A stretch of 64,000 bases of DNA from Mikania micrantha (Eukaryota > Streptophyta > Magnoliopsida > Asterales > Asteraceae): the NCBI GenBank assembly GCA_009363875.1, contig CM018688.1:58009001-58073000 (forward strand), given 5' to 3'. Of the stretch, positions 1-11,396 are shown in pieces (position 1 is the stretch's first letter; each line of letters opens with the position of its first letter). The notes under the pieces are model-generated. The model worked only from the letters and a program-made list of their open reading frames with translations, was not told where the DNA came from and searched no databases. Position numbers and translations under genes: made by a program.

Positions 1-773
1 GCATTTTTTATTCATCTTCATCATTATTGTGATCGGTTTCAAGAAAATTGCCATTTGAATGACATGATGTAGTTGCCCGATTAACTTTTTGATGTAGTTG
101 CCATTCCATTGACCTGACTTTTCTTTGGTTGAATGAAGCTTGCATTTATAGTAAGGAAGTTACAGCCATGTGAATTGTGGACAATAACCAACAACACATA
201 CTCAATGTAATCTCACTTTGTACGGTGTGGGGAGAGAGATAAAAACATACCTTACCCCTAACTCAATGTGGTAAAGAGATTGCTTCGTAAAAGACAGGCG
301 GCTCAAAAAGTTATCAAAAAGTTATGCGCGCGCGCGCGCACACACACACACATATATATATTATTTATTTTTTATTTTATTTTATTGTTTTCTTTCTTTT
401 TTTTTCTCTCTATTTTTTTAGCAATATCCCACAGAGAGTCGACAAATCACATAACATGAACACACAAGGTTATATGAAAAAGAAATAGGCACAAGACAAA
501 CATATTCATGCGCAAACATAAAAATAAACGGTGCATAAAGATACATGGCAGACTAACCAGCCTAGATATAACCCATTAGATAGCAACATAACTGAGTAAT
601 AGAGAAACTAAAGCACCCAATGCAACTCAAATACACAGCAACACATTAACATACAGTACACTCCACGTAAGCAAGCCGAAGACGCACATCTAACATACTA
701 ACATGTGATACCTAAATCCTCAAAGAGTAATAAGCTACCTAAAACTAATGCCACTAACCTATCTCAAACCAAT
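1..773. other. AT-rich intergenic DNA, no gene seen
   Basis: No reading frame in this stretch resembles a protein I recognise. It holds a compound dinucleotide repeat (listed separately) and otherwise looks like neutral AT-rich plant intergenic sequence. Confidence 0.6.
325..363. repeat. compound microsatellite (GC)n(CA)n(TA)n
   Basis: A run of GC dinucleotides passes without interruption into CA dinucleotides at about 339 and into TA dinucleotides at about 353. The pyrimidine-rich stretch that follows (361-420) is low complexity. Confidence 0.9.
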
Positions 774-1085
774 CTAGGATTCTATCACTTTTATCCTACA
801 TCTCCATGAACCCCTATGAGCGATCATGTCCTCAGAATGGTGCAATTCTACCAAATCCTTGCGGATCTGTTCCTCACATGTCAACCTAGGTTGGCCCTCA
901 TACCTCTTCCCTACCACAGCGAGGTTCTGTATTCTTTGTACAGGTTCCATCAAGTCTATTGTCTTCACATGTCCAAACCATCTCAATCTTCATTCCCTTA
1001 CTTTGTCTGAGATGCATGTTACTCTCAATTTCTCCCTGAGGACTTCGTTCCTTGTTCGGTCGAGCCATGTGTGCCCACACATCCC
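774..1085 (-). pseudogene. LINE (non-LTR retrotransposon) ORF2 C-terminal relic
   Basis: On the minus strand two frames together read like the tail of a plant LINE reverse transcriptase. The first part contains RTRNEVLREKL and ends in a stop just before RLRWFGHVK. The second continues with PVQRIQNL, a GQPRLT block and a final DMIAHRGSWR block. The order RWFGHV, then a Gly-Arg-Pro-like block, then R-x-x-W-R is what I know from the C-terminal end of many eukaryotic LINE polymerase proteins. There is at least one in-frame stop, and no polymerase core is present, so this is a dead, 5'-truncated copy. No target duplication was found. Confidence 0.7.
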
Positions 1086-1233
1086 TACATGTAAATTGGA
1101 TGCATTTGATTCATGAGATCTTTATAAACAAATGTTGTTATTAACAATGAAGTATAAAAAATATTCCATCATGAAGCAATATTCGGTCGATTCGTGCGAT
1201 CCTAAACCCGAATTGGAATGTTATGTATGATCT

Positions 1234-1308
1234 CATGACTCTGTTTGTATCTAAGAATTTGAGAGGCGTCTACTTGAATTACATGGAACTTGAAAGGAAT
1301 GGCAATGT
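1234..1308. repeat. 75-bp spacer, copy 1 of a tandem repeat unit
   Basis: This stretch is nearly identical to 19764-19838. Both lie immediately before the start of the repeat body seen at 19173 and 19840. The family A LTR at 1309-19172 was inserted exactly at the spacer/body boundary of this first copy. Confidence 0.75.
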
Positions 1309-1770
1309 TGTGACACCCAAACTTTACACACATTTACACGTGTCAAAATATAGTCCTAGTTGAATTTTAACTCCAAATTAAGTTCAGAAGCGTGAAATTA
1401 TAATCATATAAGTTAAACAAACATACTTAACTATATATTAACATATTCAAGTATTAACAGAACATAGTGTGTTTTAGTTTACATCCACCAAAATTTAACA
1501 TAATGTTTGAGTATTGCTCTAACACGTGCCCGATCATGAATCCCGTAACATACCTATTATTGTCCTGTAAACATTACGTCTAAATTTCACAATTAGTTCA
1601 TAAGAACAAAGTAAGATCATTCACATATAGTTATGGTTCATTTCGGAAGGTTACAAGACCCAGAACACGTTTTAACAAAAAAAAAATAAATGTTTTAGAA
1701 CCTCCCGGCCGTAGTCTACTGCCTCGGCGTAGGCTAAGGCCACTGGGACAGCACTCCTTGGGCGTAGGCT
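1309..1770 (-). mobile_element. family A solo LTR, 3' part (interrupted)
   Basis: Read on the minus strand this is the 3' portion of the same LTR found intact at 46661-49005. Shared blocks include the terminal TGTCACA-type end, the stretch with GATCATGAATCCCGTA (plus strand) and the CpG-rich hairpin region near 1705-1770. The LTR resumes at 17300 after a nested insertion. The two parts total about 2335 bp, against 2345 bp for the intact copy. The outer flanks are CAATGT at 1303-1308 and AAATGT at 19173-19178, which fits a 5-bp duplication AATGT with one extra A. No internal retrotransposon domain belongs to it, so it is a solo LTR. Confidence 0.85.
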
Positions 1771-2100
1771 TCAGAGGCCCCGAACTCCGGGAGTCCCCTC
1801 GGTTGACAAATCATCAAAAACTTAGCTCCTAAACCGTACAATAGTCGTATACTATAGCAGCGGAAATTATTACGTAATATTTAATCTCCTTAGGAATGCC
1901 AGTTCTTGAATAGGTAGTCCTCATGTCATGCCAAGAGCCATCATATCCTTATCATAACTTGTTCAACCTGACATGCATGCTAAATCAAGTCAGCATTCGC
2001 TGGTGAGTTCTAAGTTAAATTTTTATAAAAATCTTTAGCCTTTCATATCATCACATAATATAACATAATTCATATACATAACATACATGTCATCATAACA

Positions 2101-2384
2101 TCAATCATACTGTGCATAAAATTTAGCCTTCACTGTTGACCGAAGTCAACATGCTTTAACATACATATCATCATAACATTAATCATATTGTGCATAAATT
2201 TAGCCTTCACTGTTGACCGAAGTCGACATCTTTAACATACATATCATCATAACATTAATCATATTGTGCATAAATTTATCCTTCACTGTTGACCGAAGTC
2301 AACATGCTTTAACATACATATCATCATAACATTAATCATATTGTGCATAAATTTAGCGTTCACTGTTGACCGAAGTCAACATGC
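2101..2384. repeat. 77-bp tandem repeat inside family B LTR
   Basis: About 3.7 units start at roughly 2101, 2180, 2256 and 2333. Each carries one copy of the 18-nt hairpin TGTTGACCGAAGTCAACA (at 2134, 2211 with one change, 2287 and 2364). The last unit breaks off at about 2384. Confidence 0.9.
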
Positions 2385-2930
2385 TTGTGCAGCACAAGAC
2401 TCTATAACACTGACGACCCGAAGTCGACAAGCTTGTATCAATACAAGACTCTATAACTATCAACCCAAAGTTGATAACTCATGCATGCATAAGATTTCCT
2501 CAACTGGCGACACAAAGTCGACAGGCTTGTGTTTCCACAAGACTCTTTAACTATCAACCGAAGTTGACAGCTCATACCAGTACAAGACTTCTTTACATAC
2601 ATCATTCATATCCAAAACATCATTCATTCATACATTAAATGGTTTAAATCATTTAAACCATCATAATCATAAACCATTCTCCGCACCTCAGTGCTCAACT
2701 TTTGCCCAACCGCAGCCGGGGCTTCAAAATCACATTTCCTACTCGACCTCGGTCGAGACCTTGAAAATCATTTACTTCTCAACCGCAGTTGAGACTTAAA
2801 AGTTCTTTACATTAAAACATTCTTTATCTGAAAACGTTCTTTACATGAAAACATTATTTACCTGAAAACATTCTTTACACCTCAATCTGAGACTTTCAAA
2901 AATTCATTTACTTCTCAACTGCAGTTGAGA
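2134..2930 (-). other. array of short hairpin words in family B LTR
   Basis: At least nine short inverted repeats have 4-7-bp stems and 4-5-nt loops. Stems include TGTTGAC/GTCAACA, TATCAAC/GTTGATA (2458-2476), CTCGAC/GTCGAG (2742-2757), TCTCAAC/GTTGAGA (2777-2794 and 2913-2930) and CGAC/GTCG. The stem sequence varies from unit to unit while staying paired. On the sense (minus) strand several loops read TTCG closed by a C-G pair, the classic stable RNA tetraloop. The function is unknown. Confidence 0.75.
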
Positions 2931-4046
2931 CTTAAAACGTTCTTTACCTGACCAAATTCGGGTTAAAATCATTTTCACAAAATAGCTTCATAACATGCAT
3001 ATCAGCCCAAAATGATAAAACATTTAAAATAGGCTACAAAGAACTCACCTGAGCTTAGTAAAGCCCAATCTGCTAGCTTTTCTTCCTTTCCTTACTTTCT
3101 CATGTTCAGAATGATATCCTATTAATATGGATATCTTATCATGATTATAACCTTATCATACAATATAAACCCTCTTTTTAGGGTTTCTAAACCGGTAGCA
3201 CAACGACTACGTTATAGTTATCTCCAATACAAGTGTTTAGCTTGCTATAACGACCCGGAGAGTTTTATAAACTTAATTTTATTTATCTCAATTAATAATA
3301 ACTTGAACATAACCCGAGATAAATTTATAACACTTATCATGAAGGTGCTCAAATTACGATTACCGCTCGAAACTTCGGCATGTCGTAACTTTCATTCGGA
3401 GCTTTGTTTCAAAATTTCGCTTACACTCATTTTGACCATTTTTATCTCTACATTCTTGTTATGCTTAAAGATTACTTATTTGCTCGGCTTAGATAAGCGT
3501 ATTCTCTTATTTAATTAATTCGTCTCAGGGCGTTTCTAAACTTACTGTATAATAACATAGGTTTAAGGCAACCGGAAGCACATACATATTATATCCTCAT
3601 AAAACTCAAGAAAACTCAAGAAAACTTGATCATTATCTAGATGTAATTAGGCTCCAACCAAATCCAGTTCATGTTCATCATACAAAACCAAAACTCTATC
3701 TAAACATGGTGTTGGTCTCTTTAATCAATCAAAACTAAATTAACATGAGATGAGAATCATGAACACATACCTTAACGATGTGTGTAGTTAATATTAATCA
3801 GTCTAATCGATTCTTCTTGATTCCCTTCTCTGCTCATAAAACTGGAAAGTTGATCAGAAAGAAGTTACAATTCTTCATTGTTTGATACACTCTGATCGTC
3901 GATGAATATTGAAACAATATGATGGATGGTTGAAACGATAACTATTGATTCCTCCATATATGTGAAACATGCCTGGCCACACAATTTCCAAACCGACATC
4001 ACCAACATAGAGTTTTAAGGATTTAATTTCAATATTTACACATTGA

Positions 4047-4051
4047 CCCCT
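4047..4051. repeat. target site duplication CCCCT, left copy
   Basis: CCCCT sits directly before the first TG of the 5' LTR and again directly after the last CA of the 3' LTR (16972-16976). This marks a single intact integration of the Athila element. Confidence 0.95.
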
Positions 4052-5751
4052 TGATGTGTTGTAAAACACATCTGCTTTTTCTATTTAATTTTAAGTGATT
4101 TTGTAAAGTTTTATTTCACTTTAGAGTCGATTGATGCTGGTTCTTCACATTTCCACAAATTGTTGCTTGCAGGTCATAAACATGTTATTTTGGCACAAAA
4201 GATCAAGAAAACGAGCTCCCGGGTGAACGAGAATGAACTGAAGATAAAGGAAGCGGATTTCTGGAAAAATACCCTTGTCGCGTATCGCGACACACACTTG
4301 AAACCCTGTCGCGTAGCGTGACAGGTGGAAATTACAATTTTACCCCTGTTTAATGATTACGGGTTTGACCCAACTATTTTGTCGGGTAGTGGGTTGCGTC
4401 GCGTAGCGCGAAGGGTAATTAGATGCCTGTCGCGTAGCGCGACAGGGTTACTTATTCAGAATTTCGAGTTTTATGATTTTGAAACGGCTGGAGGCGGATA
4501 CATTCGATTTTGGACGATCAGAGACGACTTGGGAGGCGACTAGAAACAAAGATTCAAGATTGGAGTCGAGTTGGACCATCGAGAAGCCCTAGACGAGTGA
4601 TCCGAAGGGTGTAACGTGATCGGTTCTTCTTTCTTTCTTGTTATTCTCTTTTACTGATGTTTGAGATGTGTTTTAACATTGATTGTTACTGTTTATCTAG
4701 TATGAGTCGTGGCTAAACATTCTAGACCACCTAGGGTTTTATGAATATGCATGTTTGATGTTATTAACGATTGATTGTGGGACAAGTTTGGATTTTTAAT
4801 GGTTTATGATTTGGTTTGGATTCTTGGATGTATATGAATGTTTATGATAATTAAGATTGGGTTATTGTTTCCTCATGTGCTTTGACAAATATCTTTTGTG
4901 TAATAGGCATGTGCTAGGTCATTTACTTTGTGTTTATGATTTGTGGATGTATTACTAGACGTAGTAATTCATAGGAACAATAATTAGGTCATAAATGAAT
5001 TAGATGTTTAACCAAATTCAATAGCCGTGAGATGAGGGTTTGTTAGCTTGTCTTGCGTGTTTAAAAATTAGTTCAAGTCTTTGTGAAAAGACTAAGATTA
5101 GGTTACTTAAACATAGTCTTGCATGCTAAATCCAAGATGAACTTCCTTGTTGTCTTTTACATTTGATGTATTAAAACTATCATTTCCGTGAGGTAGATGG
5201 TTTTGGGGATATGCTATTAATGGGTTGGTTAACTTGTGAGAGTAATTAACCTAAACTGGTGTTTAAGATACTTGTAGGCATTTTAGTTGAAACCTTTAAA
5301 AAGGGTTAAAGGATCTCTAATTTGCTAATAAGTTAATATCAAAAGATCCTGGTTCCAAAACAAGTTCCATAATCAATCTAAACACATTAAACATGTATAA
5401 AGTAAACCCTAGGTAGTCTTTTCATCATTAGTGAGTTTTAGTTGCATTTTCTTATCTGGGTCTTAATTTGATTTTCAGAATTTTAGTAGTTCCATTTTAT
5501 TTAGTTAGTTATAAAACCCCCTTTCAAACAATTAATTTAATTTAAGTCTTTTGTATAAATAAGTCTTTGAGTCTGTTTTGTACTTTCTATAGGAGTCTGT
5601 GGGTTCGATATCCGGACTTGCTTTTCTGTACTACTTCTCGATAGGTTCACTTGCCTGTGAGTAGTTTGGTTTAGAGAGTCTAGAGTTTTACTTAGTGTCT
5701 AGGTTAGTTTTGGTTTTTGTTACTTTTAATTTAACTACTTTGCACACATCA
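4052..5751 (+). repeat. Athila 5' LTR
   Basis: 1700 bp from TGATGTG to CACATCA. Four CpG-rich near-palindromes lie at 4276-4292, 4305-4325, 4398-4411 and 4426-4446. The best is CCTGTCGCG / TAG / CGCGACAGG, a perfect 9-bp stem. The short ORF at 4325-4543 spans part of this array and shows no sign of being a gene. Confidence 0.97.
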
Positions 5752-5757
5752 AGTTTT

Positions 5758-5775
5758 TGGCGCCGTTGCCGGGGA
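5758..5775 (+). promoter_or_regulatory. Athila primer binding site (tRNA-Asp type)
   Basis: TGGCGCCGTTGCCGGGGA starts six bases after the LTR. It is complementary to the 3' end of plant tRNA-Asp, the primer known for Athila elements. Confidence 0.88.
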
Positions 5776-5905
5776 CTTCTTAGTCGATTGTGCAGTTTAG
5801 TCTTGTGTCTTATCTGTGCATATTTATTTTTAGTTTTAGTTTTTATTTTGCTTTACTTTTATTTCTTTTTGATTTATTTCTATTTGTTTGCAGGTTTGGT
5901 AGTGT

Positions 5906-7831
5906 ATGCCACACCTACGTTCATACGGACCGCCACCTGAGCTTTCTTTGCCTTCAAGGAGCGATTCGCGGGACTTTTCTGAAGGTTCTACGAGCGAGGT
6001 AAGTGCTTCTACTCCCGTTTCTGCAGATTTTTCTGAGCACACACCACCATCTTCTTCTAGTTCTTCCACCCATTCTAGTCCACGCTTGCACTTTATTCCA
6101 CCCATGGCTGAGCGTCGCACGGTTCACCAGCAGGCCACTGCTGGATTCACAGGACTTAACAATCCCATCACTGTGCCAAATATCACGAATGAAAATTCGT
6201 GGCAGATTCCTTCATACATCATGACAGCCATTAACAACACTCAGTTTAATGGTCGAGATGATGAGGATGCCCCAGCACATATAGCTCGCCTCACTCGCAT
6301 CTGTGGTACCTTCAATCTTCAAGGTGCTACTGAAGATGCTATTTTTCTGCAACTATTTCCTTTTTCTCTTGCGGGTAGGGCAGCCACTTGGCTCGATTCG
6401 CATGCACCTGGATCCTTCACTACTTGGGGCAGTCTTAGGGATGCATTCCTTAAGAAATACTTTCCACCTGCCAAGGCAACTCGCCTTCGTGATGAGATCC
6501 ACTCTTTCCGTATGGCACCTGATGAGCCATACTACCTTGCTTGGGAGAGATTCCAGAATCTGCTTAGCAGATGCTCCCAGCATGGTCTTTCTGACTAGGC
6601 CCTTGTAGAGAAATTCTACAATGGTCTAACTTATGAGACCCGGGCTCGTTTTGACACTTCTGCAGGTGGTCATCTTATGGGAAAGAGGGATGTTGCTGAG
6701 TGTACTGATATGTTTGAGAGTTTTGCTCAGGCTGAGTATGAGCAGAGATCTGCTAACAGGAATTCAAATCCTATTTCTAGTTCCTCCTCTTCCACGAGAG
6801 GAGTTCACCACGTTAATGTGGATACTAGTGTGGCAGCTGCTCTTGAGGCCTTGTCGAGGGATGTGAAGGAGTTGAAGATGAAGGTGGATAGGTGTGAGAT
6901 TTGTAGAGGTGGTCATGCCACATCTGAGTGTTTGGTGGTCAACCAGGAGCAGGTTGACTATCTCGGGGGTCAAGGTAGGGGTAACACGAACCCTTTCAAT
7001 AATTCCTACAATCAAAATTGGAGGAACCACCCGAATTTTAATTGGCGCTCTTCCGGTCATCCCCCTGGTTTCCAATATGGGTCATCTAATAACCAGGGGC
7101 AGGGTCATTCTTCGATTAGTCATCCGAGTCATACACCGGGGGCGGGTAGCAGTAGTAGTGGTGGTGTTTCTGGGGGTAGCATGAGTAAGATTGAGGAGTT
7201 ACTGACCCAGTTGGTTGCTAAGGATGCCAATACTCAGAAAACCCTTGCTGAGCACGACATTCTTCTGAAAAACCAACAATCTGCTTTTCTTGATCTTCAA
7301 AGATCAGTTGGTGATATTGCTAAGCGTTTGGATGAGAGGCCCCAAGGCCAGTTTTCGGGCAGCACTCAGCCTAATCCAAACGCTCATGTGAAAGCAGTGA
7401 CTACGAGGAGTGGTCGAGGGGGTGTGAGTGTAGAGCCACCGGTTGAGGTAGATGATGAGGAACCGGTGGATGAGGAGATTGAGATGGAGACTCCTGGGGT
7501 GGTGCACATGAGGCCAGTCCCAGCAAGTACAGTACCGACCAGTGAGTCTCCCGTAGTGGTCCCGGTTGAGAAGAAACCGGTTGAGGTTAGGCCGATTCCC
7601 AAGATTGATCATTCGCGACTTCCTTACCCTGCTCGCTTAGCTCACCAAAAGCATGCTAAGGAGTATGGTCATTTTCTTGACATGTTCAAACAGTTGAAGA
7701 TCAATCTTCCGTTTATTGAGGCTCTTCAGCATATGCCCAAGTATGCCAAATTTCTTAAGGATTTGTTGAAGAGAAAGGAGCGGCTAGGGGAACTTTCTAA
7801 TGTTCCATTGAGTGGGGGTGTTCTGCGGTGA
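5906..7831 (+). pseudogene. Athila gag (one in-frame stop, 3' frameshift)
   Basis: Encodes the capsid/nucleocapsid precursor that packages element RNA. The frame runs from ATG 5906 (a second likely start is MAERR at 6104) through a TAG at 6596-6598 and on in the same frame to 7831. The retrotransposon gag domain is recognisable around FPFSLAGRAATWL and FLKKYFPPAK (about 6355-6475). A short zinc knuckle CEICRGGHATSEC lies near 6892-6930. A basic, Gly/Ser/Asn-rich region follows, then a coiled region (SKIEELLTQLVAKD) and the PIPKIDHSRLPYPARL block typical just before the protease. A one-base loss around 7815 puts the end out of frame with pol. The stop and the frameshift make this copy non-functional. 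Confidence 0.88.
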
Positions 7832-10800
7832 TTCTGAACAAGCTACCAGAGAAATTGACAGATCCTGGGATCTTTACAATCCCATGTTTGTTTGGTAGTG
7901 ACACTCAGAGGCACGCGTTGGCAGATTCAGGTGCTAGCATCAATTTGATGCCCTATTCTTTGTATGAGAAGCTAGCACTTGGTGAACTTATGCCTACGCG
8001 CATGACATTGTCCCTTGCTGACCGAAAGGTCAAGTGTCCACGGGGTATTGTTGAGAACTTGTTGGTGAAGGTGGATAAATTTGTGTTCCCCGTGGACTTT
8101 GTGATTCTTGACATGGACCTATCATTCTAGGCCGTCCCTTCTTGAGGACCGCTAAGGCCATCATTGATGTGTTTGATGGGAGGCTCACTCTTAGAGTGGG
8201 TGATGAGACTGTCACATTTGAGGTTGTGAAGTCTATGAGGCATCCCGGTGATCATGATGACTTTAGTGACCCATGTCATTCAATTTACATCATAAACTCT
8301 TTCATGTCACACGTAGATAGGTGTCTTGAGTACGTGTGTGGTGCTGATTTGGTAGTTGAGAGGAGTGAGGAAGAGTATGAGATTGTTGATGAGGGTGTTG
8401 GTGTCGTTTCTGAGGTGTTAGAGATTGATGAATTGAGGGAGGAGAGTAAGAAGCCCTCTGTTGAGTCACCACCCGTCCTAGAGCTTAAGGTTCTACCCTC
8501 ACATTTAGAGTATGCATTTCTGGGAGAGGGTTCCACTTTACCTGTTGTCATTTCTTCTAGGTTAAGTGAGGAGGAGAAGAAGAGATTGTTAGGTGTGTTG
8601 AGGATGTATAAGGGGGCTATTGCTTGGAGACTCTCTGATATCCAAGGCATTAGTCCTGCTTATTGTACACACAGGATACTCATGGAGGATGAGTATAAGC
8701 CGGTAGTCCAACCTCAGAGGCGTTTAAATCCTAATATGCAAGAGGTTGTGAAGAAAGAGGTGTTGAAGTTGATGGATGTGGGCTTGATTTATCCTATCTC
8801 GGATTCATCATGGGTGAGCCCTACTCAGGTTGTCCCTAAAAAGGGAGGGATGACAGTCATCACGAATGAGAAAAATGAGCTCATTCCTTCTCGCATGGTC
8901 ACGGGGTGGCGAGTTTGCATCGACTATAGGAAACTTAACGATGCCACCAGGAAGGATCACTTTCCCCTTCCTTTCATTGACCAGATGTTGGAGAGATTGG
9001 CGGGACAATAGTTTTATTGCTTCTTAGATGGTTTTTCTGGGTACTTCCAGATCCCCATTGCACCGAAGGATCAGGAAAAGACCACATTCACGTGCCCTTA
9101 TGGCACCTATGCTTACCGTCGCATGCCATTCGGGCTATGCAATGCTCCTGCCACATTTCAAAGGTGCATGATAGCCATCTTTCAAGATATGATTGAATCA
9201 TCCATGGAGGTGTTTATGGATGACTTCTCAGTTTATGGTGACTCATTTGATCAATGCTTGGTGAATCTTGAGAGGATGTTGAAGAGGTGTGTGGAGACAA
9301 AGTTGATGCTTAATTGGGAGAAGTGTCACTTCATGGTGACCGAGGGGATAGTATTAGGTCATAAGATTTCGAGAGCGGGTATTGAGGTAGACAAAGCTAA
9401 GATAGAGACCATAAGTAAACTCCCACCACCTTCTAGTGTTAAAGCCATTAGGAGTTTTCTTGGTCACGCGGGTTTTTATAGGAGGTTTATTAAGGATTTT
9501 TCCAAAATCACTAGGCCTATGACCCATCTTCTAGAAAAAGATACCCCGTTTGTGTTTGATGAGGAATGCATGAAGGCATTCGAATTCTTAAAGGAGAAGC
9601 TTGTGAGTGCTCCTATTTTGGTTGCCCCCGATTGGAGTTTGCCCTTTGAACTCATGTGTGATGCTAGTGACCAAGCCGTCGGGGCGGTTTTGGGGCAAAG
9701 AAGAGAGAAGCATTTTCACCCAATATACTATGCTAGTAAAACTCTTAATGATGCTCAAGAGAACTACACTACCACCGAAAAGGAGCTTCTTGCGGTAGTG
9801 TTTGCTTTTGACAAATTCCGATCTTACCTTGTGCTTTCAAAGACCACCGTTTTCACCGATCACTCGGCTTTGAGGTTTCTTTTTGCAAAGAAAGATGCAA
9901 AACCTCGTCTCATTAGGTGGATTTTGTTGTTATCGGAATTTGACATTGAGATCAAAGATAAGAAAAGGGCTGAAAATGTGGCGGCCGATCATCTCTCCCG
10001 GTTGGAGGACCCGGAGAGGAGTGAGATTCGTGAGGAGGAGATTGGTGATAGGTTCCCTCACGAGATGATCGACTTTGTAGAGGCGGAGAAGCAAGGAATG
10101 CCATGGTTCACCGACTTGGCAAATTTCCTTGCTCATGGAGTGGTGATTGAAGGAATGACCTCTCAACAAAAGAGGAAATTCTTTAGAGATGCGAGTAAGT
10201 ATGTTTGGGATGACCCGTATCTTTATCGTGTGGGAGGTGATAGGATTTTAAGGAGATGTGTGAGTAGAAAGGAGGGCCTTGATATCTTAAGACATTTCCA
10301 TGAAGGCTTAACGGGTGGACATCATGGACATTATTCCACCGCCCAAAAGGTCTTCGATTGTGGATTTTATTGGCCTTCGGTGGTGAAGGATGCACTCGAG
10401 TTTGTGAAGAAGTGTGATTCATGTCAACGCACCGGGAATATCTCCTCTAAGGATGAGATGCCTCAAAACCCGATTCAAGTGTTGGAGGTTTTTGATGTTT
10501 GGGGCATCGATTTTGTTGGACCTTTTCCTTTGTCCAAAGGGAATAGGTATATACTCGTGGCCATAGATTATGTTTCAAAGTGGGTGGAGGCTCAAACCTT
10601 GCCTACAAATGATGCCCGAGTGGTTCTCAAGTTCCTTAAGAAGTTGTTTAGTAGGTTTGGAACTCCTAGAGCTTTAATAAGTGACCGTGGCACGCACTTT
10701 TGTAACACTATGTTAGAGAAGGCACTACAACGCTACGGTGTCACTCATCGTTTAGCGACTGCTTACCATCCTCAAACAAGCGGTCAAGTGGAGAATGCAA

Positions 10801-11396
10801 ACCGGGGTGTAAAAAGGATACTTGAGAAGACCGTAGGGAAGAGTCGGAAGGATTGGTCCGATAAGTTAGACGATGCGTTGTGGGCATTTAGAACAGCAGA
10901 TAAGACACCTTTAGGAACCACACCATACATGGTCGTCTATGGCAAAGCATGCCATCTTCCTGTTGAGTTATAACATAGAGCTCTTTAGGCTCTCAAGACG
11001 GTCAACCTTGATCTTACCGAGGCGGGTAAGAAAAGGTATTTCCAAATTCATGAGTTAGAAGCCCTTCGTGATGCGGTTTATTCACGTTCATTGAGTATTA
11101 AAGAGAAAACCACATCATTGCACGATAGGAAATTGAAGGGTTTGAAAGAGTTTAAGAAGGGAGATCGGGTTTTGCTTTACAATTCTCGATTGAAATTGTT
11201 TGGAGGGAAGTTGAAGTCCAAGTGGACGAGTCCATATGTGGTCGAAGAGGTGTTTCCATATGGAACCGTTGAGTTGCAAAATGAATTTGATGGGAACACT
11301 TGGAAAGTGAACGGTCATAGATTGAAACATTACATCAGAGGACCGATTGATGAGAATGAGGAGGGGGAAGAGATTGTCCTAGAGAAACCTGAATGA
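7828..11396 (+). pseudogene. Athila pol: protease, RT, RNase H, integrase (broken)
   Basis: The polyprotein copies and integrates the element. In order: aspartic protease with active-site DSGA near 7927; reverse transcriptase with FLDGFSGYF (about 9021) and the FMDD box (9212-9223); RNase H with CDASD (about 9658), TEKELLAV and FTDHSAL (about 9850); integrase with an HHCC zinc finger (about 10300-10430), GIDFVGPF, SDRGTH and the VENA glutamate (about 10505-10790); a C-terminal GDRVLLYNSRLKLFGGKLKSKW block to 11396. Breaks seen: entry frameshift near 7815, frameshift around 8128 after the protease, TAG at 9009 in the RT, TAA at 10971 and TAG at 10986 before the integrase tail. The order protease-RT-RNase H-integrase is that of Ty3/gypsy. 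Confidence 0.93.

Larger units (their letters stand above)
1771..4051 (-). mobile_element. family B LTR, larger part (interrupted by Athila)
   Basis: This segment and 16977-17294 together form one element of about 2.6 kb inserted in the family A LTR, with AGGCT duplicated at 1766-1770 and 17295-17299. Joined across the insertion, the host hairpin GGCGTA-GGC-TACTGCC is restored. The element's own 5' end on the minus strand is TGTAACAACC (near 17294). Its other end reads TCTGA instead of a canonical CA, probably from mutation. There is no gag or pol, so it is a solo LTR. It holds a 77-bp tandem repeat and an array of hairpin words, with a splice-donor-like CAGGTGAGT on its sense strand (plus-strand 3043-3053). 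Confidence 0.8.

Noticed and set aside
2101..2580. Regular repeats with short palindromes, superficially like a CRISPR array
   Set aside because: The units are adjacent 77-bp tandem copies without unique spacers, in plant DNA inside an LTR.
3141..3518. 125-codon open frame
   Set aside because: It lies within the reversed family B LTR, has no recognisable domain and reads against the element's sense strand.
4325..4543. 72-codon frame in the Athila LTR, longer version at 15382-15762
   Set aside because: It spans the CpG hairpin array; it is present in both LTRs only because they are copies of each other.
9607..10422. Several 60-80-codon frames on both strands within Athila pol
   Set aside because: All are out of frame with the recognisable RT-RNase H-integrase reading frame.
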